Of a DNA stretch of 64,000 nt, positions 42,501 to 54,607 are shown piece after piece. Positions within the stretch are counted from its first letter, which is position 1; each line of letters opens with the position of its first letter. The translations under genes were made by a program, and so were the position numbers. The stretch is from Eublepharis macularius (Eukaryota; Chordata; Lepidosauria; Squamata; Eublepharidae): NCBI RefSeq assembly GCF_028583425.1, contig NC_072802.1:18733926-18797925 (forward strand), written 5' to 3'. The notes beneath the pieces were generated by a model. The model ran no database searches, was not told the origin of the DNA, and saw only the letters and a list, made by a program, of their open reading frames with translations.

Positions 42501-42799
42501 CTTTCCCCCATACCCCCGGGCCTTTCAGCATCCCGATCCACACCCCTGCGTTTGCTTGTATTTCTTACATTCCTACTTGCAAGGAGCGCAGAGCTGCCGA
42601 GGTGAAGTTCCCAGGCTGCCTTTTCTCCTGGTACTGTCCAGACCCAGGTCTGTGTAACATTAGAAATGGAGCGATGACATCTACACCAGTGCATTGGCTA
42701 GGAGCCAGGCGTTGAATCAGTGAAAGCACTGAGGTTTGGTTTGGGAGGAGACTGGGCTGCCAGGGGAAAAGAAGTTTTGGGGCCAGTTTGGACAGTCCA

Positions 42800-42905
42800 G
42801 TGCAGACTGGAATAGAGGCTGTGCGTTAGAGTGGGTAGGGTGCCGAGTGCGATCTTGTGAGATCTAGGTTTAGATTCCTGCTTGGACAGGAAGCCCAGGG
42901 GCGTA
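42800..42905 (+). mobile_element. possible tRNA-derived SINE head
   Basis: 'gtgcgttagagtgggtaggg' and 'gatctaggtttagattcctg' look like diverged A and B boxes. It is short and uncertain. Confidence 0.3.
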
Positions 42906-43055
42906 GCTGTTGCCTCGTCGTGCTCACAGATTTGTATGAGGGGATCCTATGCAAGCATTTCATAACACCCCTTTAAGCTTTCGCATGTTTGATTTTTCTC
43001 TCCTCCTGCAACTGGTTCTTTGTAAGTGAACAACATGATTTTGCCTGTCATCAGA

Positions 43056-43303
43056 GAGCCAGTTTGGTGTAGCAGTTAAGAGTGGCAGGACTCCACTCTG
43101 GGGTTTCTTTCTCTGCTTGAAGCCAGCTGGGTGACCTTGGTCAGTCACAGCTCTTCCAGAGCTCTCTCAGCCCCACCCACCTCACTGGGTGATTGTCGTG
43201 GGGATAATAATAGCACACTTTGTAAACCGCTCTGAGCGGGTGTTAAATTGTCCTGAAGGGTGGTATATAAATCGAATGTTGTTGTTGTTGTTGTTGTTGT
43301 TGT
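43056..43303 (+). mobile_element. Sauria-type tRNA SINE
   Basis: Plus-strand copy with 'gagccagtttggtgtagcag', 'gaagccagctgggtgacctt', 'cacctcactgggtgattgtc', 'gggtggtatataaatcg' and a clean (GTT)n tail of nine units, the longest in the window, suggesting a fairly recent insertion. Confidence 0.87.
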
Positions 43304-43309
43304 CTTCTA

Positions 43310-46300
43310 TCAAGTATGAGCAGGGATGTACAAATTGGCCCTTTTCTTTGCTTTTTGATCTTGTTGGGAGTCTTTTTGCATAGTGCTTCCCCCCCCCCTT
43401 TGGATGCCATTTTTGTGCTGTTTGAAAAGCGAAGGTAAACACCCACAGGATGCAAAAAATCAATTCATGTGTATTTGTAAGATACTTCAATCAATTAGTT
43501 CCAAAGTGCAATGTGCTTATAACAATTCATACAAAAGGTATCTTATACAAATTTTCTACATGACTGTTTCACACAAGAAACTACTGGTACATAATTACAG
43601 TTAAATACGGTATCATTCCCAACTCTGCAGTCTATACATCAGTTCCGGGAAAATAACAGTAGCCCCCATATATGGGGCCGTTGCTTTCTTAATTTAGTTT
43701 CTTTCCAATCCCTCTCCCATCCCCGTGCCTCCGTTTGTCTGTTTTGTGCTGTTTGTCTGTTTTGTGCTGTTGGCAGACCTGGGCATCAGTTTTAATAGTA
43801 ATGTCCCTCTCAAATTTTATTAGTGTGGAAACGGAAACAAAGATATGGGCTGTTCCATCCCAGATGGGGAGACGTCGTGCTTGGAAATGGCACGTGCTCC
43901 AGATTTGACATCCTTTATTATCCTAAGAGACGATCTAGCCTGCAGCACTCTGAAAACTTAGAGGACCATCAGGGCCATTGTGCCAGAAGCCTTTTAAGCA
44001 GAGATGCTGGAGATGTGAGGTGGGGGCGGCGGGGAGCAGCTTAGACGTGCAAAGCCTACGTAGCGCCACTGAGCTGTGGGCCGGCTGAAAAGTTTTCCTG
44101 AAGGTTTAATCAGCTGTGACAGATTTCTATTCAGAATTCCCTCCCCCCCTTTTAAAAAATGGTTTAGAGGAGTATGCACAGACATGTGCACACAGGGGCT
44201 TGCATTTAAACTGGAAAGATTGGGGAGGTTACAGTGAAAAGCCTCCTTCAGCACCTCTTCTCAACCTCCCGCTGTTGCTTCAATTAACAGTAAAAGAGGA
44301 AATCCTGATTTCAGAGCTTGTGTGTCCCATTGACATTGAGTTAAACTCTTTGCAGTTTGAATTCAGAATGCTGGGTTTGGAATCTAGACGACTAACGTAT
44401 TCTTGGTGGCAGTGAGGAGTAGAAGAGTGTGAAACTCTTGCACATGGATCATCATCAGCAATGTGAGCAGCGTCATGCTAGAGGGAGGGAACTTTTGCCT
44501 CTTGCGCGGCAGCCTTCTCTCCCCCCCCCCGTGCCGCTTTGCCAGAGGACACAAAGGGGCAGTGTGGTGAGGAAATGGGGCGGTTTGCAAGCAGGTGGGG
44601 GATTGGGAAAAGCCGTCCTCTGCAGATGAGAAAAGCCCTTTCCTCAGAGGAGCTGCTGCTACTGTGCTGACAGGCTTCATAATATCTTGCAGGAACTGCT
44701 GACGCCGTCTGTGGCTTGCTCGGAGTATATTTTAAGTCCCGTTTCTCAAAACATGCATCTCTACGCAGGCCTGTACGATTTGTGGTATTCAGGCCAAATC
44801 AAACATGGATTAAATAGATCCACCTCCTGGATAAACTCTGAGAAATCCAAGCGCATTCCCTTCCCCCTCCCCAAAAAAGGCACTGGGGTTGAAATGTGTT
44901 TCTTCCCCCTAAACTCAGAAAGCACAAGAATTGGAGGCGGTCACTCGAGGACGAGAGGTACTCTGCATACGCTCAGAAGAACCATCGTGCTGTCTTTCAC
45001 CCTTCCCCCCCTTCTTTCCTCTAGGCTAATTACAGCCAGGTGAGAGTCTGTTTCGGCAGCTGACCTGTATGGGGAGGGGCCATGAAAAGTCTGGCCTCTC
45101 CCCCCACACTGTGTCCTTGATGCAAAACTGCTCCCATGCCAGCTGCTTTCTTTTTAAAAAAAACATTGGGAATATTCTTCATGGCTCTCTCAGCTGTTTT
45201 TCTTTAAAGGTTTGGTTTTCCAGCCTAAATATGCCAGGGAGTGATGAAGCCTAGATTGGAGGGAGGAAATGGGGGGCAGAATGCTTTTGGCATTCTTGGA
45301 CAATAATGCAGGGCAGGGTGCCCTTTCCTCCCACCCCATGTGATTATTCCGGAGGAGTGCCTGTATCTTGGACTAGTTTACTAGCTTAAATACACACTGA
45401 GTGGCTATTGTTAGCATAATTAAGTGGGCCTTTTGCTTGGTATGTGTGCTGAAAGGCATACATTCCTTGGCTCTGAAAAACGGGAAGAGTGACTGTTTGT
45501 CCCATGTGGATAACCTTACTATATTTTGTAATGAGAAAAGTAACCAGTGCACAGCTGGAATTTTTCAGGCAATGCCAGTGCACCCAAAAGCAGGCTGTTA
45601 AACTTTGCTGAGAATCTTCTTGTGCTTTTTTGTCTTTGCTCGTCCCCTGTCAAAATGCTTTCTGAAAAAGCCCCATAGGAACTACTCATGCGCAAGAGCG
45701 CTGCTGTGGTGCATGCTCACAGAGCTGCTGTCAGAACCGTTCCAGCTTCCAGCTTGATGCAATAAGTTGACCTCCCTTGCATAAACGTACTCACAGACTT
45801 TGCAGTACAAGCATCTTGCTAAAAACATAGCAGTGCGGTCTAAACTGGCATCGTTCAGGTGATCTGGTTCCATGCAGATTGTGGTGCTTAGTGGCTCCAG
45901 AAATAATTGTGCAATCAATTATGGCAGGGAAGGGTGCATGGGAAACACCTAAAGAGAGAGAGACTGTTGTTTTATTGCATTGTAACTGCATAAGTTTGCT
46001 GAGTGGGATCTACATATTAGTGTCTAAAAAAGCTCATCCCAAAGGTCCTCTCAGATGTTCTCACAAATGCACGTGAGAACATGTGGGTGGGGCATCTTTT
46101 CTGTGGAACTGCCTTGGGAAAGGGGGAATGCATTTTGTGCAAAGAAGTGCATTTGTGCAAGGAAGGGGGTCATCCTGTTAGGTCAAGCTCAGAAAAGGGT
46201 GGGGGTGCTGATTTGGAACCATCAGCTTGCTGTCTCTGAAGTTGGGGGTCCTTTGCTCTCCTAGCCAGATGAAGGCTTCTTACAGATAAGACGTTTCCCC

Positions 46301-47149
46301 CTCCCTTGACAGCTGGAAGCACGTCTGAAAGGCACCTGAATCTTCCCTTTAATTACTGACGGTGTACAGAAGATGCACAATAAAGCAGATCTGTTTCAAT
46401 AGGTGCAGCTGGAGATGGTTACTATTGGGCTATTTTAACAGTTGGCCATAGTTACAAACCTAACTGGTGTGGGCATTAAGCAGACGATGCCATTGAGGAG
46501 TGGCTTGAACAAGGAAGAGGTCAGGATGTGGATGCTTTCTATCAAGACAAAATAATGGCTAGCGTTTGACCTAAAAGACAGTCCCAGGACAGGTAGAAAT
46601 GGAGGAGGGCGGGGCTTCTGCGCCTCTCTTTTTAAAGAAGACTCCACTTCAGCAAAGATTTTGTCTGAAGCACTAACGGTGCTTTTTTTTTTTTTTGCAG
46701 ATACAGATCTTTAGTCAGTCTGTAAATTGTACAGAAATATTTTGATACAGATTTATATGCATACATTGGGTACAATCTACTGGGAATTCCTCTTGTGCAA
46801 AACTTCTTCGAAGTTGCTTAAGAGGGCACATCTCCTACCTAAAAACAGTGCTTATTTACAACACCTGAAAAGGAACTGGCTTAGGAAAGGTGTTCAGGCT
46901 ATATACTGTGTTGGCACCAACAACTTACATACTTTTCCTGCACTAGATCTCTTTCCTGACATTACAAAACCTGAGTGCTGATGTGCTTGTGTGTAACCCT
47001 TACAGTCTCAGCGCAGTGCAAATTGACTGAGCAAGGTGCACAGAAAACTGCAAGGTCTTTTCCTTGCCTAGATTTAAAGAAATTGTAGCAACAAGCAGAT
47101 GTACAGCTTTTAAAATTGTTTTATGGAATTGGTAAGTTTGGGCTCATTG
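43310..47149. other. SH3BGRL intron 1, no feature recognised
   Basis: About 3.8 kb without recognisable transposons, exons or RNA genes. It is notably repeat-poor compared with its surroundings, so conserved intronic regulatory DNA is possible here but not demonstrable from one sequence. Confidence 0.4.
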
Positions 47150-47157
47150 GCTACTAG

Positions 47158-47478
47158 CAGGGCTTTTTTTCAGCTGGAACACAGTGGAACAGCGTTCCGG
47201 CACCTCTTGAAAATGGTTGCATGGCCGGTGGCCCCGCCCCCTGATCGCCAGAGAGAGGGGAGTTGAGATTGCCCTCCGCGCCACAGTGTGGAGGGCAATC
47301 TCAACTCCCCTCTGTCTGGAGCTCAGGGGACAGGGCCACCAGCCATGCGACCATTTTCGCTGAGGGCAATTTAAACTTTAACACACACCCCGTTCCAGCT
47401 GACCCAAAGTGATGTCATCGTGTGGTCCTGAGTTCCACCGCTGAGTTCCACCACCTCTTTTCCCAGAAAAAAAGCCTG
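47158..47478. mobile_element. palindromic hAT-type MITE, CAGGGC family, copy 9 (long form)
   Basis: 321 bp. Perfect 8-bp target duplication GCTACTAG (47150-47157 and 47479-47486). The right terminus is GCCTG, lacking one C. Confidence 0.92.
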
Positions 47479-47486
47479 GCTACTAG

Positions 47487-48650
47487 CGACATGCTTTTTC
47501 CCCCCTTTGCGTTCCTATGCAGTAGATGCAAACCTGGTTTTTTGTTTTGTTTTGATTTTTGCTTTTTATGGCTGAGAGTTCAGCACAATGAAATGGCATT
47601 AAGAGCTCCAAAAGTCTAGCAGAACAATGATTATATTAATAATGAATGTGCCGCGAAGGGAATTTGGCACAAACTCTGGCTGTCCTCTTGTCAATAAGCG
47701 TCTTGCCAAGGTCAGGGCTTTTTTAGCGCTGGTACTTGCTTTTCTTGTGTAGGGTGTGGTGTGGGTCACTTCTTGTTTTCCCAACATTTTATAAGGCGAG
47801 ACTGAACCCTGCAAGGTGCAGATTTCCTTTAAACGTTCAACAGGCAAGGAGTTCTTTTGGATTACAGCTGCTTTTGCAGAGATAAACATTTGTGGAGCCC
47901 ATACTCTTTATTCTTATGAAAGTGGGATGGAAATACAATGGGACTGAGCTGGTACTGTCTTACTTGATAAACTGCCTTGTGCTTCACAGAACCATTAATG
48001 CCTCTAGGATCTGCCATGCCGGTCAGTTTCCCAGTCAGATATTGTCAGGTAACCGTTGCAGAGGTTGAAGTTGAGAATGCTGCCGTGTTGATGGCAGCTC
48101 CCTTTTGACAATTTAAATGATGATGTCATTAGCTAGCCAGGGTAGGAGGACCAAGGGCTGCTTCTCTCAGAGTCTCTCTACACAATACTTTTGACGCGTG
48201 TTCTTTATGTGTCGGGAGACACAGTGTTAGCCAGGAAGCGTCGTTTTAAATGACAGAGCTGGTGGAGATCACTCTGGAGGGGATGGATGCTTTCACAGCC
48301 CTCTGTTGCCTCTGGCGTCTCTCCTTCTGGAGCCTTTGCCCTGCCGAGGCTTGGTTAATTCAAAGTTTTAAGCAGTGAGGGCGGCAGGGTAAAAGCTACA
48401 AAAGGGAAGACAGTCCAGCATGCCAGAGGTGGCGGCGGGCTGTGAGAGAATCCGTCTCCTCCGGAGCGATCTCCGCCGCTTCTGTCTTTCAAAACTACTT
48501 TTTCCGGCTAACGTTGCATCTCCCCGCGCTTGATGGACACACGCCCCAGCCTCTTGTCTAAAGAGACTCTTGGTTATTGACTCCTGTCACTTCTCAGGTT
48601 TTACCATAGCTCTTTGGTTTCTGAAACCTGCTTGGGGTATTTTTAGAGAG
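47487..48650. other. SH3BGRL intron 1, no feature recognised
   Basis: Contains a locally GC-rich patch at about 48370-48540 with several CpGs ('tctcctccggagcgatctcc'), which could be an intronic regulatory element. No repeat ends were seen. Confidence 0.35.
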
Positions 48651-48659
48651 AACTTGTTA

Positions 48660-48845
48660 TCGTATGAAGCTGCCTTCCTCCAAACCAGACCATTGATCCA
48701 TTTCATTCAATACTGCCTACTGCAACTGGTCTCGGGTGGAGAAAAGTTTCTCCAGAGATTCTTTAATGGGTGTTGCTAAAGATTAAATGGGGGGGGGCTT
48801 CTGCATGTGATCTGCCATTGAGCTATGGACTGTCCCTTAAAGATG
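48660..48845 (-). mobile_element. tRNA-derived SINE (GTGGCTCAGTGGTAGAGC family)
   Basis: Diverged reverse-oriented copy: 'tatgaagctgccttcctcca', 'aatactgcctactgcaactg' and the tRNA-like end 'tctgccattgagctatggac'. Confidence 0.55.
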
Positions 48846-49494
48846 GCCTAATTGCGAGGTTGTGCTGTTCCCATGTAGTACTTCCTTTTATTCTCAGATG
48901 TTTTTGTAACTCAATCACACATCTAACCATATGGGTTAGGTCAATACGATACATTTATTATTGAAGGCATCCGCTGCTCAAAAATTGGCAAACAACATGG
49001 AGATGCAAAGCAACTAATCTTTGGCGAAAAGTCGTTCTTTTCAAATGCTTGATGGTTGCAAATTTGCCAAGAAACTTAACAGCTGTGTTGAAATCCAGTA
49101 CATTTAAAAATGCCATTTTACAAGTCTTGATTTCGCCTTGGTTGTAATCAAACCTGTGTAGAAAGTGATACGGTTGCTCCCACTGGTCTGTGAAATGAAT
49201 GCTGAGATTTTTAAAGACTGATAACTTTTGTAGACTTCACGATCAAAGCTCTGTTAGAAGTCCTTAACCTCTCTCTCCTTTTTCAGCTGGTAGAACAGGT
49301 ATAGCCTGAACTTATAGAACAAGAAGAAGAATCGATCAAAGGTCCTAATGTGGTCAGCCTTTATGATTGCAGCCATGTGGGAATGGCTGGCTGCAGGCAA
49401 ATAGACAATTGCCCATAGAAATGCCCGGCAAGAGAACACAACCCTCCCCTACTTGTTTCTTGTTAAGCTTCCTTACACCCTTTGGTGGTATAGT

Positions 49495-49754
49495 CAGGGC
49501 TTTTTTCCTGGGAAAAGAGGTGGTGGAACTCAGTGGGTTGCCCTCGGAGAAAATGGTCACATGGCTGGTGGCCCGGTCCCCTGATCTCCAGACAGAGGGG
49601 AGTTGAGATTGCCCTCCGTGCCGCTCAGCGGCGCGGAGGGCAGTCTCAACTCCCCTCTGTCTGGAGATCAGGGGGCGGGGCCACCAGCCATGTGACCATT
49701 TTCAAGAGGTTCCGGAACTTCGTTCCCCCGCGTTCCCCCTGAAAAAAAGCCCTG
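49495..49754. mobile_element. palindromic hAT-type MITE, CAGGGC family, copy 10
   Basis: 260 bp, short form. Target duplication GGTATAGT / TGTATAGT (seven of eight). It lies immediately before a SINE-like segment. Confidence 0.91.
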
Positions 49755-49955
49755 TGTATAGTGGTTAGAGCATCAGACAAAGGCATGGGAAATCCAGGTT
49801 CAGATCTTCACCATGCTGTGGAAGCTGCTCGTTCTCACCATAGCCTACTTTATAGGGTATTTTTGAGAAAATAAAATGGAAGAGGGGGAAATGATGGATG
49901 CTGCTCTGCATTCCTCGAAAAGAGGATGGGATAAAAACGTAGCACACAATACTGT
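49755..49955 (+). mobile_element. tRNA-derived SINE-like element
   Basis: 'tatagtggttagagcatcag' (A box), 'ccaggttcagatcttcacca' (B box-like), then 'atagcctactttatagggta' and 'aagaggatgggataaaaacg', the body and tail order of reptile tRNA SINEs. Confidence 0.55.
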
Positions 49956-50558
49956 CTGGTAGGCAAAGAACAGCTTCTTCTGTAATTGCTATTGCTTAAA
50001 CCTGGGACTTTCCACCTCCAGGACGCAGGTTTATCACTGAAAAGCATCCCTCCCTGTGGTCTTGCTCCCTGAGCGGGACTAGGAAGTGAGCACTCTTTTG
50101 CTTCTTAGCTGTATCTGTGGAGGCAATAGGGTTTCTTTTAGCCTTTGGTTTGACTAACATATGGCTCCAATATCTTCCTGGCAATATCCTCTTACTTGAA
50201 TTCTCTCTGGGGCAGTTAAGAAAACTGACTGTTTTTTCAGATAAATGCACAGGACAGAATGCTCTGTGAGTTGGACAAAACATTTGGCCTGGATGAGGGA
50301 GACTCTCGACTTCCCATCCATCTTTTGACAGCCTGCCAAGGCCTGGAAATCATTGAATAATATTTCCCGTCCAAACAAAGTATGCTTGTCTTCCTCTCCC
50401 CCCTTTCTCCCACCACGGCAATATAATCTGTGGAGTTGCATTCTGTCATTTGTGCAGACAAAGAGGTGTGTGTACTACACTTAAAAATAAAATGAAAAGT
50501 ATGAGCAACTCTATGCCTTCACCCCAAGTATGAATTCTGATCCTGTATAAATTATGAA

Positions 50559-50850
50559 GAGCCCCCTGGCGCAGAGTGGTAAGCTGCAGTACTGCAGTCC
50601 AAGCTCTCCTCACGACCTGAGTTAGATCTTGGCGGAAGCCCCGTTCAGGTAACCAGCTCAAGGTTGACTCAGCCTTCCATCCTTCCGAGGTCGATAAAAT
50701 GAGTACCCAGTTTCCTGGGGGTAAAGTGCAGATGACTGGGGAAGGCAATGGCAAACCACCCCGTAACAAAAAGTCTGCCAAGAAAACGTCATGATGCGAC
50801 GCCCCCCTATGGGTTAGTAATGATTCGGTGCTTGCACCTTTACCTCTTTT
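50559..50850 (+). mobile_element. tRNA-derived SINE (GCAGAGTGGTAAGCTGCAG family), youngest-looking copy
   Basis: Full length and flanked by a perfect 12-bp target duplication ATAAATTATGAA (50547-50558 and 50851-50862). The head is 'ctggcgcagagtggtaagct', the middle 'caaggttgactcagccttcc' and the tail 'acctttacctctttt'. Confidence 0.9.
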
Positions 50851-50862
50851 ATAAATTATGAA

Positions 50863-52069
50863 CAATTATTTGTTGCCTGCTTACCAGCCTGCTTACCTCG
50901 CCGTGCTCAGCCCATGCTTCTAAAAGGACCTGATTCAAAATACCCCAAATCAGTGCGGGGGAAAGCTGCGGGGAGGGTAAAGGAAGAGAACGTGGCAAAT
51001 GCACACGGCCACTAAGAATAAAGAGGCCAAGCTGGCAGCGGCTGCGGGGAGGGAAGCACTTAGCAAGCAGCATGCTGATTCCGTGAGGAGGCACTCTGGA
51101 TTCCGTGTCTGTTCTGAGGTTGACATGCCTGCGGAGAATTGAGCAGCCGCATGCAAAACTAGTGCGTGAATAGAAGACGTGCCACCATTGGGTTTTGCAA
51201 CCAATCTTCAAACCATGCGGACTAAATTGAAGCTCGGGGGTTCTCGGGTTCCTGGGTTCTGTGCTCACTCCAGATTTTTAACGTCATGGGGATTACAATT
51301 GTAGAATTGGATATAGCTGTGCATTTGGGCTTTGTGCTGCCTTTACTTTTAATGCCCGTCCTTTAGAGGGTGTCTTGGATGCTGTGGCCAGAGATGCCGT
51401 AGAAATGTGAAGGAAACTCAGTATCAGGTGAGTCCAAATTCCCCGGGCTCAGCTAAGACAAAGCATGCCTGTGTTCATATCCATTTGTTGAACTGCAGCA
51501 GTTAATGGATAACCCAAGTTAAGCGCCTGCCCTCCGGCCATTGGGGAGGCTGCTTCCATGTTTACTTTGGACCAGACAAATGCCATTTTCACAGGCGTGT
51601 CAAAGTCAAACATTGTTTGCCTGACTGGAGAGAATGCCAAGGGGCCGGGCTCTTTTTCTCCTGAAAAGCAGTAATTGGGGTTATGACTGATGATTTGGGA
51701 GGCCAATTTTGCTTTAAAAAAAGCATGGAAGGCCCAGTTTTGAAATTTGATCGTATGTCTGCACAGCGGGCAGAAGCTAGTGGTTTGGGCCCAAGCCTAT
51801 TTTGCTTCTCTGTTTTGTAAAGGAAAGGGGGAGGGCACCAACGCTGGGCTTAAAATAATCTGCTTTCTTGTGTCTCTCTTGAACACCGACGTGCCTGGTG
51901 CTAAATTCTGTTGTCTTGGCTTGCAAGTTCAGAAACTGATATTTGAGCTCAGAATTCAGCATGCTTTTTTTAAAAAAAAGGCCAGTTCCTTCTCTATGGA
52001 CTGAAGCGGGAATTTCTTCTTGAAATTTCCAAAGCTGCAGCGCATGGAACTGCACTGGGCCATATTGGA
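50863..52069. other. SH3BGRL intron 1, no feature recognised
   Basis: No repeat ends or exons were recognised. Confidence 0.35.
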
Positions 52070-52262
52070 CCCATTGATCCATGCAGCTCAGTCTACTTGG
52101 GCAGCTCTCCAAGGTTTCCTAGCAGAGAGAAGTCTTCTCCCCTTCCCCACTCCAGCTTTCTACTTGAGATCCTTCAACTAGAGATGCCAAGATTGGACCT
52201 GGGACCTTCTGTGCACAGAGCCAGTTCTGTGCTGTTTAGCTGCTGCTCCCATGTTCAAGCAG
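52070..52262 (-). mobile_element. tRNA-derived SINE (GTGGCTCAGTGGTAGAGC family)
   Basis: Reverse copy with 'cattgatccatgcagctcag', 'gagatgccaagattggacct' and 'gggaccttctgtgcacagag', ending in a decayed A box. Confidence 0.6.
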
Positions 52263-52664
52263 GAGACTAAAGGTGGGTTCTGGATCTGCAAAGACTGAGG
52301 AATGTTGCTTGGGAAGAAATTCAGAGGCTCCTTGGGCAGCTGTGGTCAGCCTTTCTTTACCGTGCTTGCCCCAAGTCAAGTCCAGAGGATGAGCTTCTTC
52401 TGAGCTCACTATAATCCACAGGCAGTCCTCTCATTCTTCTGTGACTTGGAGTGGCTTTGCCTCTAGTCTGTGGATGCAGGCGCATCGGTCTCTATGTCAC
52501 AGGTCAACAGGAAACATCTTTGAACGGCGCCACAAACTTCCATTGGCCTGTATCCCTCCCTGCCTCATAGCTGCGGTAGCTGCTGACTGGTGCCCTGGCA
52601 GCTCCTCGGACGTGGGAATTCTTGGGATTATGTGAAAGTCCCAAGGGAGCATGCGTTTCTTCTT

Positions 52665-52890
52665 CTTTTTTATGTTTAATGCACTGCCTTTCTCCTCACT
52701 GGGGACCCGAAGTGGCTTACATCATTCTCCTCTCCTCCATTTTGTCCTCCCAACCATTGGTGAGGTGGGTTAGCCTGAGAATATGTGACTGGTCACCCAG
52801 CGAGCTTCCGTGGCCAAGCAGGGAGGGAATTGAACTTGGGTCGCTCAGATCCTAGTTCGCCGCTGTAGCCACGACAGCATGCTGGCTCTC
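52665..52890 (-). mobile_element. tRNA-derived SINE (MIR-like head family)
   Basis: Reverse copy: 'gaggtgggttagcctgagaa', 'gtgactggtcacccagcgag', 'aattgaacttgggtcgctca' (reverse B box) and 'gccacgacagcatgctggct' (reverse head). Related to 29173-29290. Confidence 0.65.
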
Positions 52891-53117
52891 CAGAAAAGCA
52901 GGACATGTTGGAAGCTGCCGAGCAGGCAGCCGATAGGATTGGTGTTGGTGAAAGGAGGCTGTGGCAGCGGTAAGCCATCTCTCCTTGACATCTGAGGCCA
53001 TGGGGGCAGGGGACTGGAGTCGGAAGGTGACTGAGGACCGAGGAAGAGAGTGGACTCAGGAAGCTGCCTCATACTGAATCAGACCTCTTGGTCCTTCGTG
53101 ATCAGCATTGTCTACTC

Positions 53118-53759
53118 CAGGGGTCCCCAACCATTTTGAGCTTGGGGGCACCTTTGGAATTCTGGCACTGGATGTTGAGCGCAACCACAAAATAGCTGCC
53201 ACAAGAGGCAGAGCTGGAGATCTCCTGGAATTACAACTGATCTCCAGGCAATAGAGGTCAGTTGCCCTGGAGAAAATGGCTGCTTTGAAGGGTGGACTGT
53301 GGAATTATACCCCACTGAGGCCCCTCCCTTCCCCAAACTCCACCCTCTTCACGCTCCACCCACTCAAATCTCCAGGAATTTTCCAACCTGGACCTGGCAA
53401 CCCTAAGTAGAGCCAACCACAAAACGTCAAGGAATGAGGTAATGCATAACTGATAGTATCTCTTTAACATTTCAGGCAGAAGCTCTGCTTACCGGGATGC
53501 CTTTTAAAAGTAACGTACTGTTTAAACACATTTTCTTGCATTCGCACAGTTTATGTTCAGTCATACAGTAAAGATTCTTGGGCTGCGGTGGCAGCTGCTG
53601 CTGAAGCAACTTTTAAAAAATCTGTACAGCCAATCAGAAACCCTGCTGTACAAAACCCCCACCTGGCCATGGCCCTTTTCTAAAAACATTTGGCAGGGAC
53701 CAGGAAAGGTGTCTGTCGTGCACCGTGGCACCCGCGGGCACCACATTGGGGGAACCCTG
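53118..53759. mobile_element. hAT-type DNA transposon, CAGGGGTCCCCAAC family, inside a SINE
   Basis: Ends CAGGGGTCCCCAAC and 'ttgggggaaccctg' are terminal inverted repeats. The 8-bp target duplication is GTCTACTC / GTCTGCTC (one mismatch). The interior has the family's 'gagcgcaaccacaaaatagc' and 'gagccaaccacaaaacgtca' blocks. It is itself interrupted by the element at 53212-53406. Confidence 0.87.
53212..53406 (-). mobile_element. short DNA element, AGGGTTGCCA-terminated family (copy 4), nested
   Basis: 'tggagatctcctggaattac', 'cctggagaaaatggctgctt' and the end 'tggacctggcaaccctaa' identify the family. One end is truncated. It lies within the hAT element and is therefore the innermost of three layers. 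Confidence 0.75.
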
Positions 53760-53910
53760 GTCTGCTCAGACTGGCAGCGGCCCTCCCGGGTCTCAGGCAG
53801 ACGTCTTTCACATCACCCACTACCTGATCCTTTCAGTTGGAGATGCCGGGTATTGAACTGGGAACCTTCGTCATGCAAAGCAGATGTTTTTACCACTGAG
53901 CCACAGGCCC

Positions 53911-54499
53911 TCCCTGATGCTCCCCACCTTCCTCCTTATGTGAGCAGGAAGCTTCGTGTGTGCAGATGCTGCACATTGAATCAAACTTTGCTGATTATAT
54001 CTGATCGACTAATGCCAGGGTTTTGTAATTCAAAGCCCAAGATTTTTTTTTAAATCCTTCTGATTAATTAGAACAGCCTGTCTGTTTCCCTGGCATGCAC
54101 TGGCACTAAATACTTCTCTTAGATTTAAGCAAAATAGAGCTGGTGATTGTTCAGAAACATTCGGTTAATCTCCTGGGAGGAGGGGAAGAAAAGCAAACGG
54201 CATTACAGAAGCACTTTTTTAGTGTCATTGTTGCAATAGCTCTTAGATGTGGCGATGTCTAAGATGTCTATTGGTTTCGGGTTGGTTTCTAAACTAATGT
54301 GCATGGAACCGTCCTGTGAATACTTTTGTCTCTTTAAAAATTTGGTCTTGATTTTAGCATTTGAAAAAAACCTGAATTTAATTGTATAGCGTGGGCAGTG
54401 TTTATTACCCTTTATAAATGGAAACAAGTAGACAGAGAGGCCCCTGCCCCAAGGAGTCTACTATTTAAGAGTTATCGATTCAGTGGGTGGAAGAAGCTA
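53911..54499. other. SH3BGRL intron 1, no feature recognised
   Basis: No repeat ends or exon were recognised. Confidence 0.35.
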
Positions 54500-54572
54500 A
54501 CAGTGATATCTTAAGCAGAATCAAAAAGAGTCCAGTAGCACCTTTAAGACTAACCAATTTTATTTTATTGTA

Positions 54573-54607
54573 GCATAAGCTTTCGAGAATCAAGTTCTCT
54601 TCATCAG
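54573..54607 (-). ncRNA. hammerhead-ribozyme-like motif, left terminal repeat
   Basis: On the minus strand: CTGATGA, a GAGAACTTGATTCTC stem-loop, then CGAAAGCTTATG. This is the conserved core and stem II of the hammerhead ribozymes known from Penelope terminal repeats. It lies on the element's coding strand near its 3' end. Confidence 0.7.

Larger units (their letters stand above)
53058..53910 (-). mobile_element. tRNA-derived SINE split by a hAT element
   Basis: The 3' part (53058-53117: 'gaagctgcctcatactgaat', 'cagcattgtctactc') and the 5' part (53760-53910: 'tctgctcagactggcagcgg', 'ctcaggcagacgtctttcac', 'cactgagccacaggccctcc') are one SINE of the GTGGCTCAGTGGTAGAGC family. A DNA transposon opened it at 53118-53759. 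Confidence 0.85.

Noticed and set aside
47713-47745. A CAGGGCTTTTTTAGCG start resembling the palindromic MITE
   Set aside because: Only the first 13 bases match. No palindrome, opposite end or target duplication follows.
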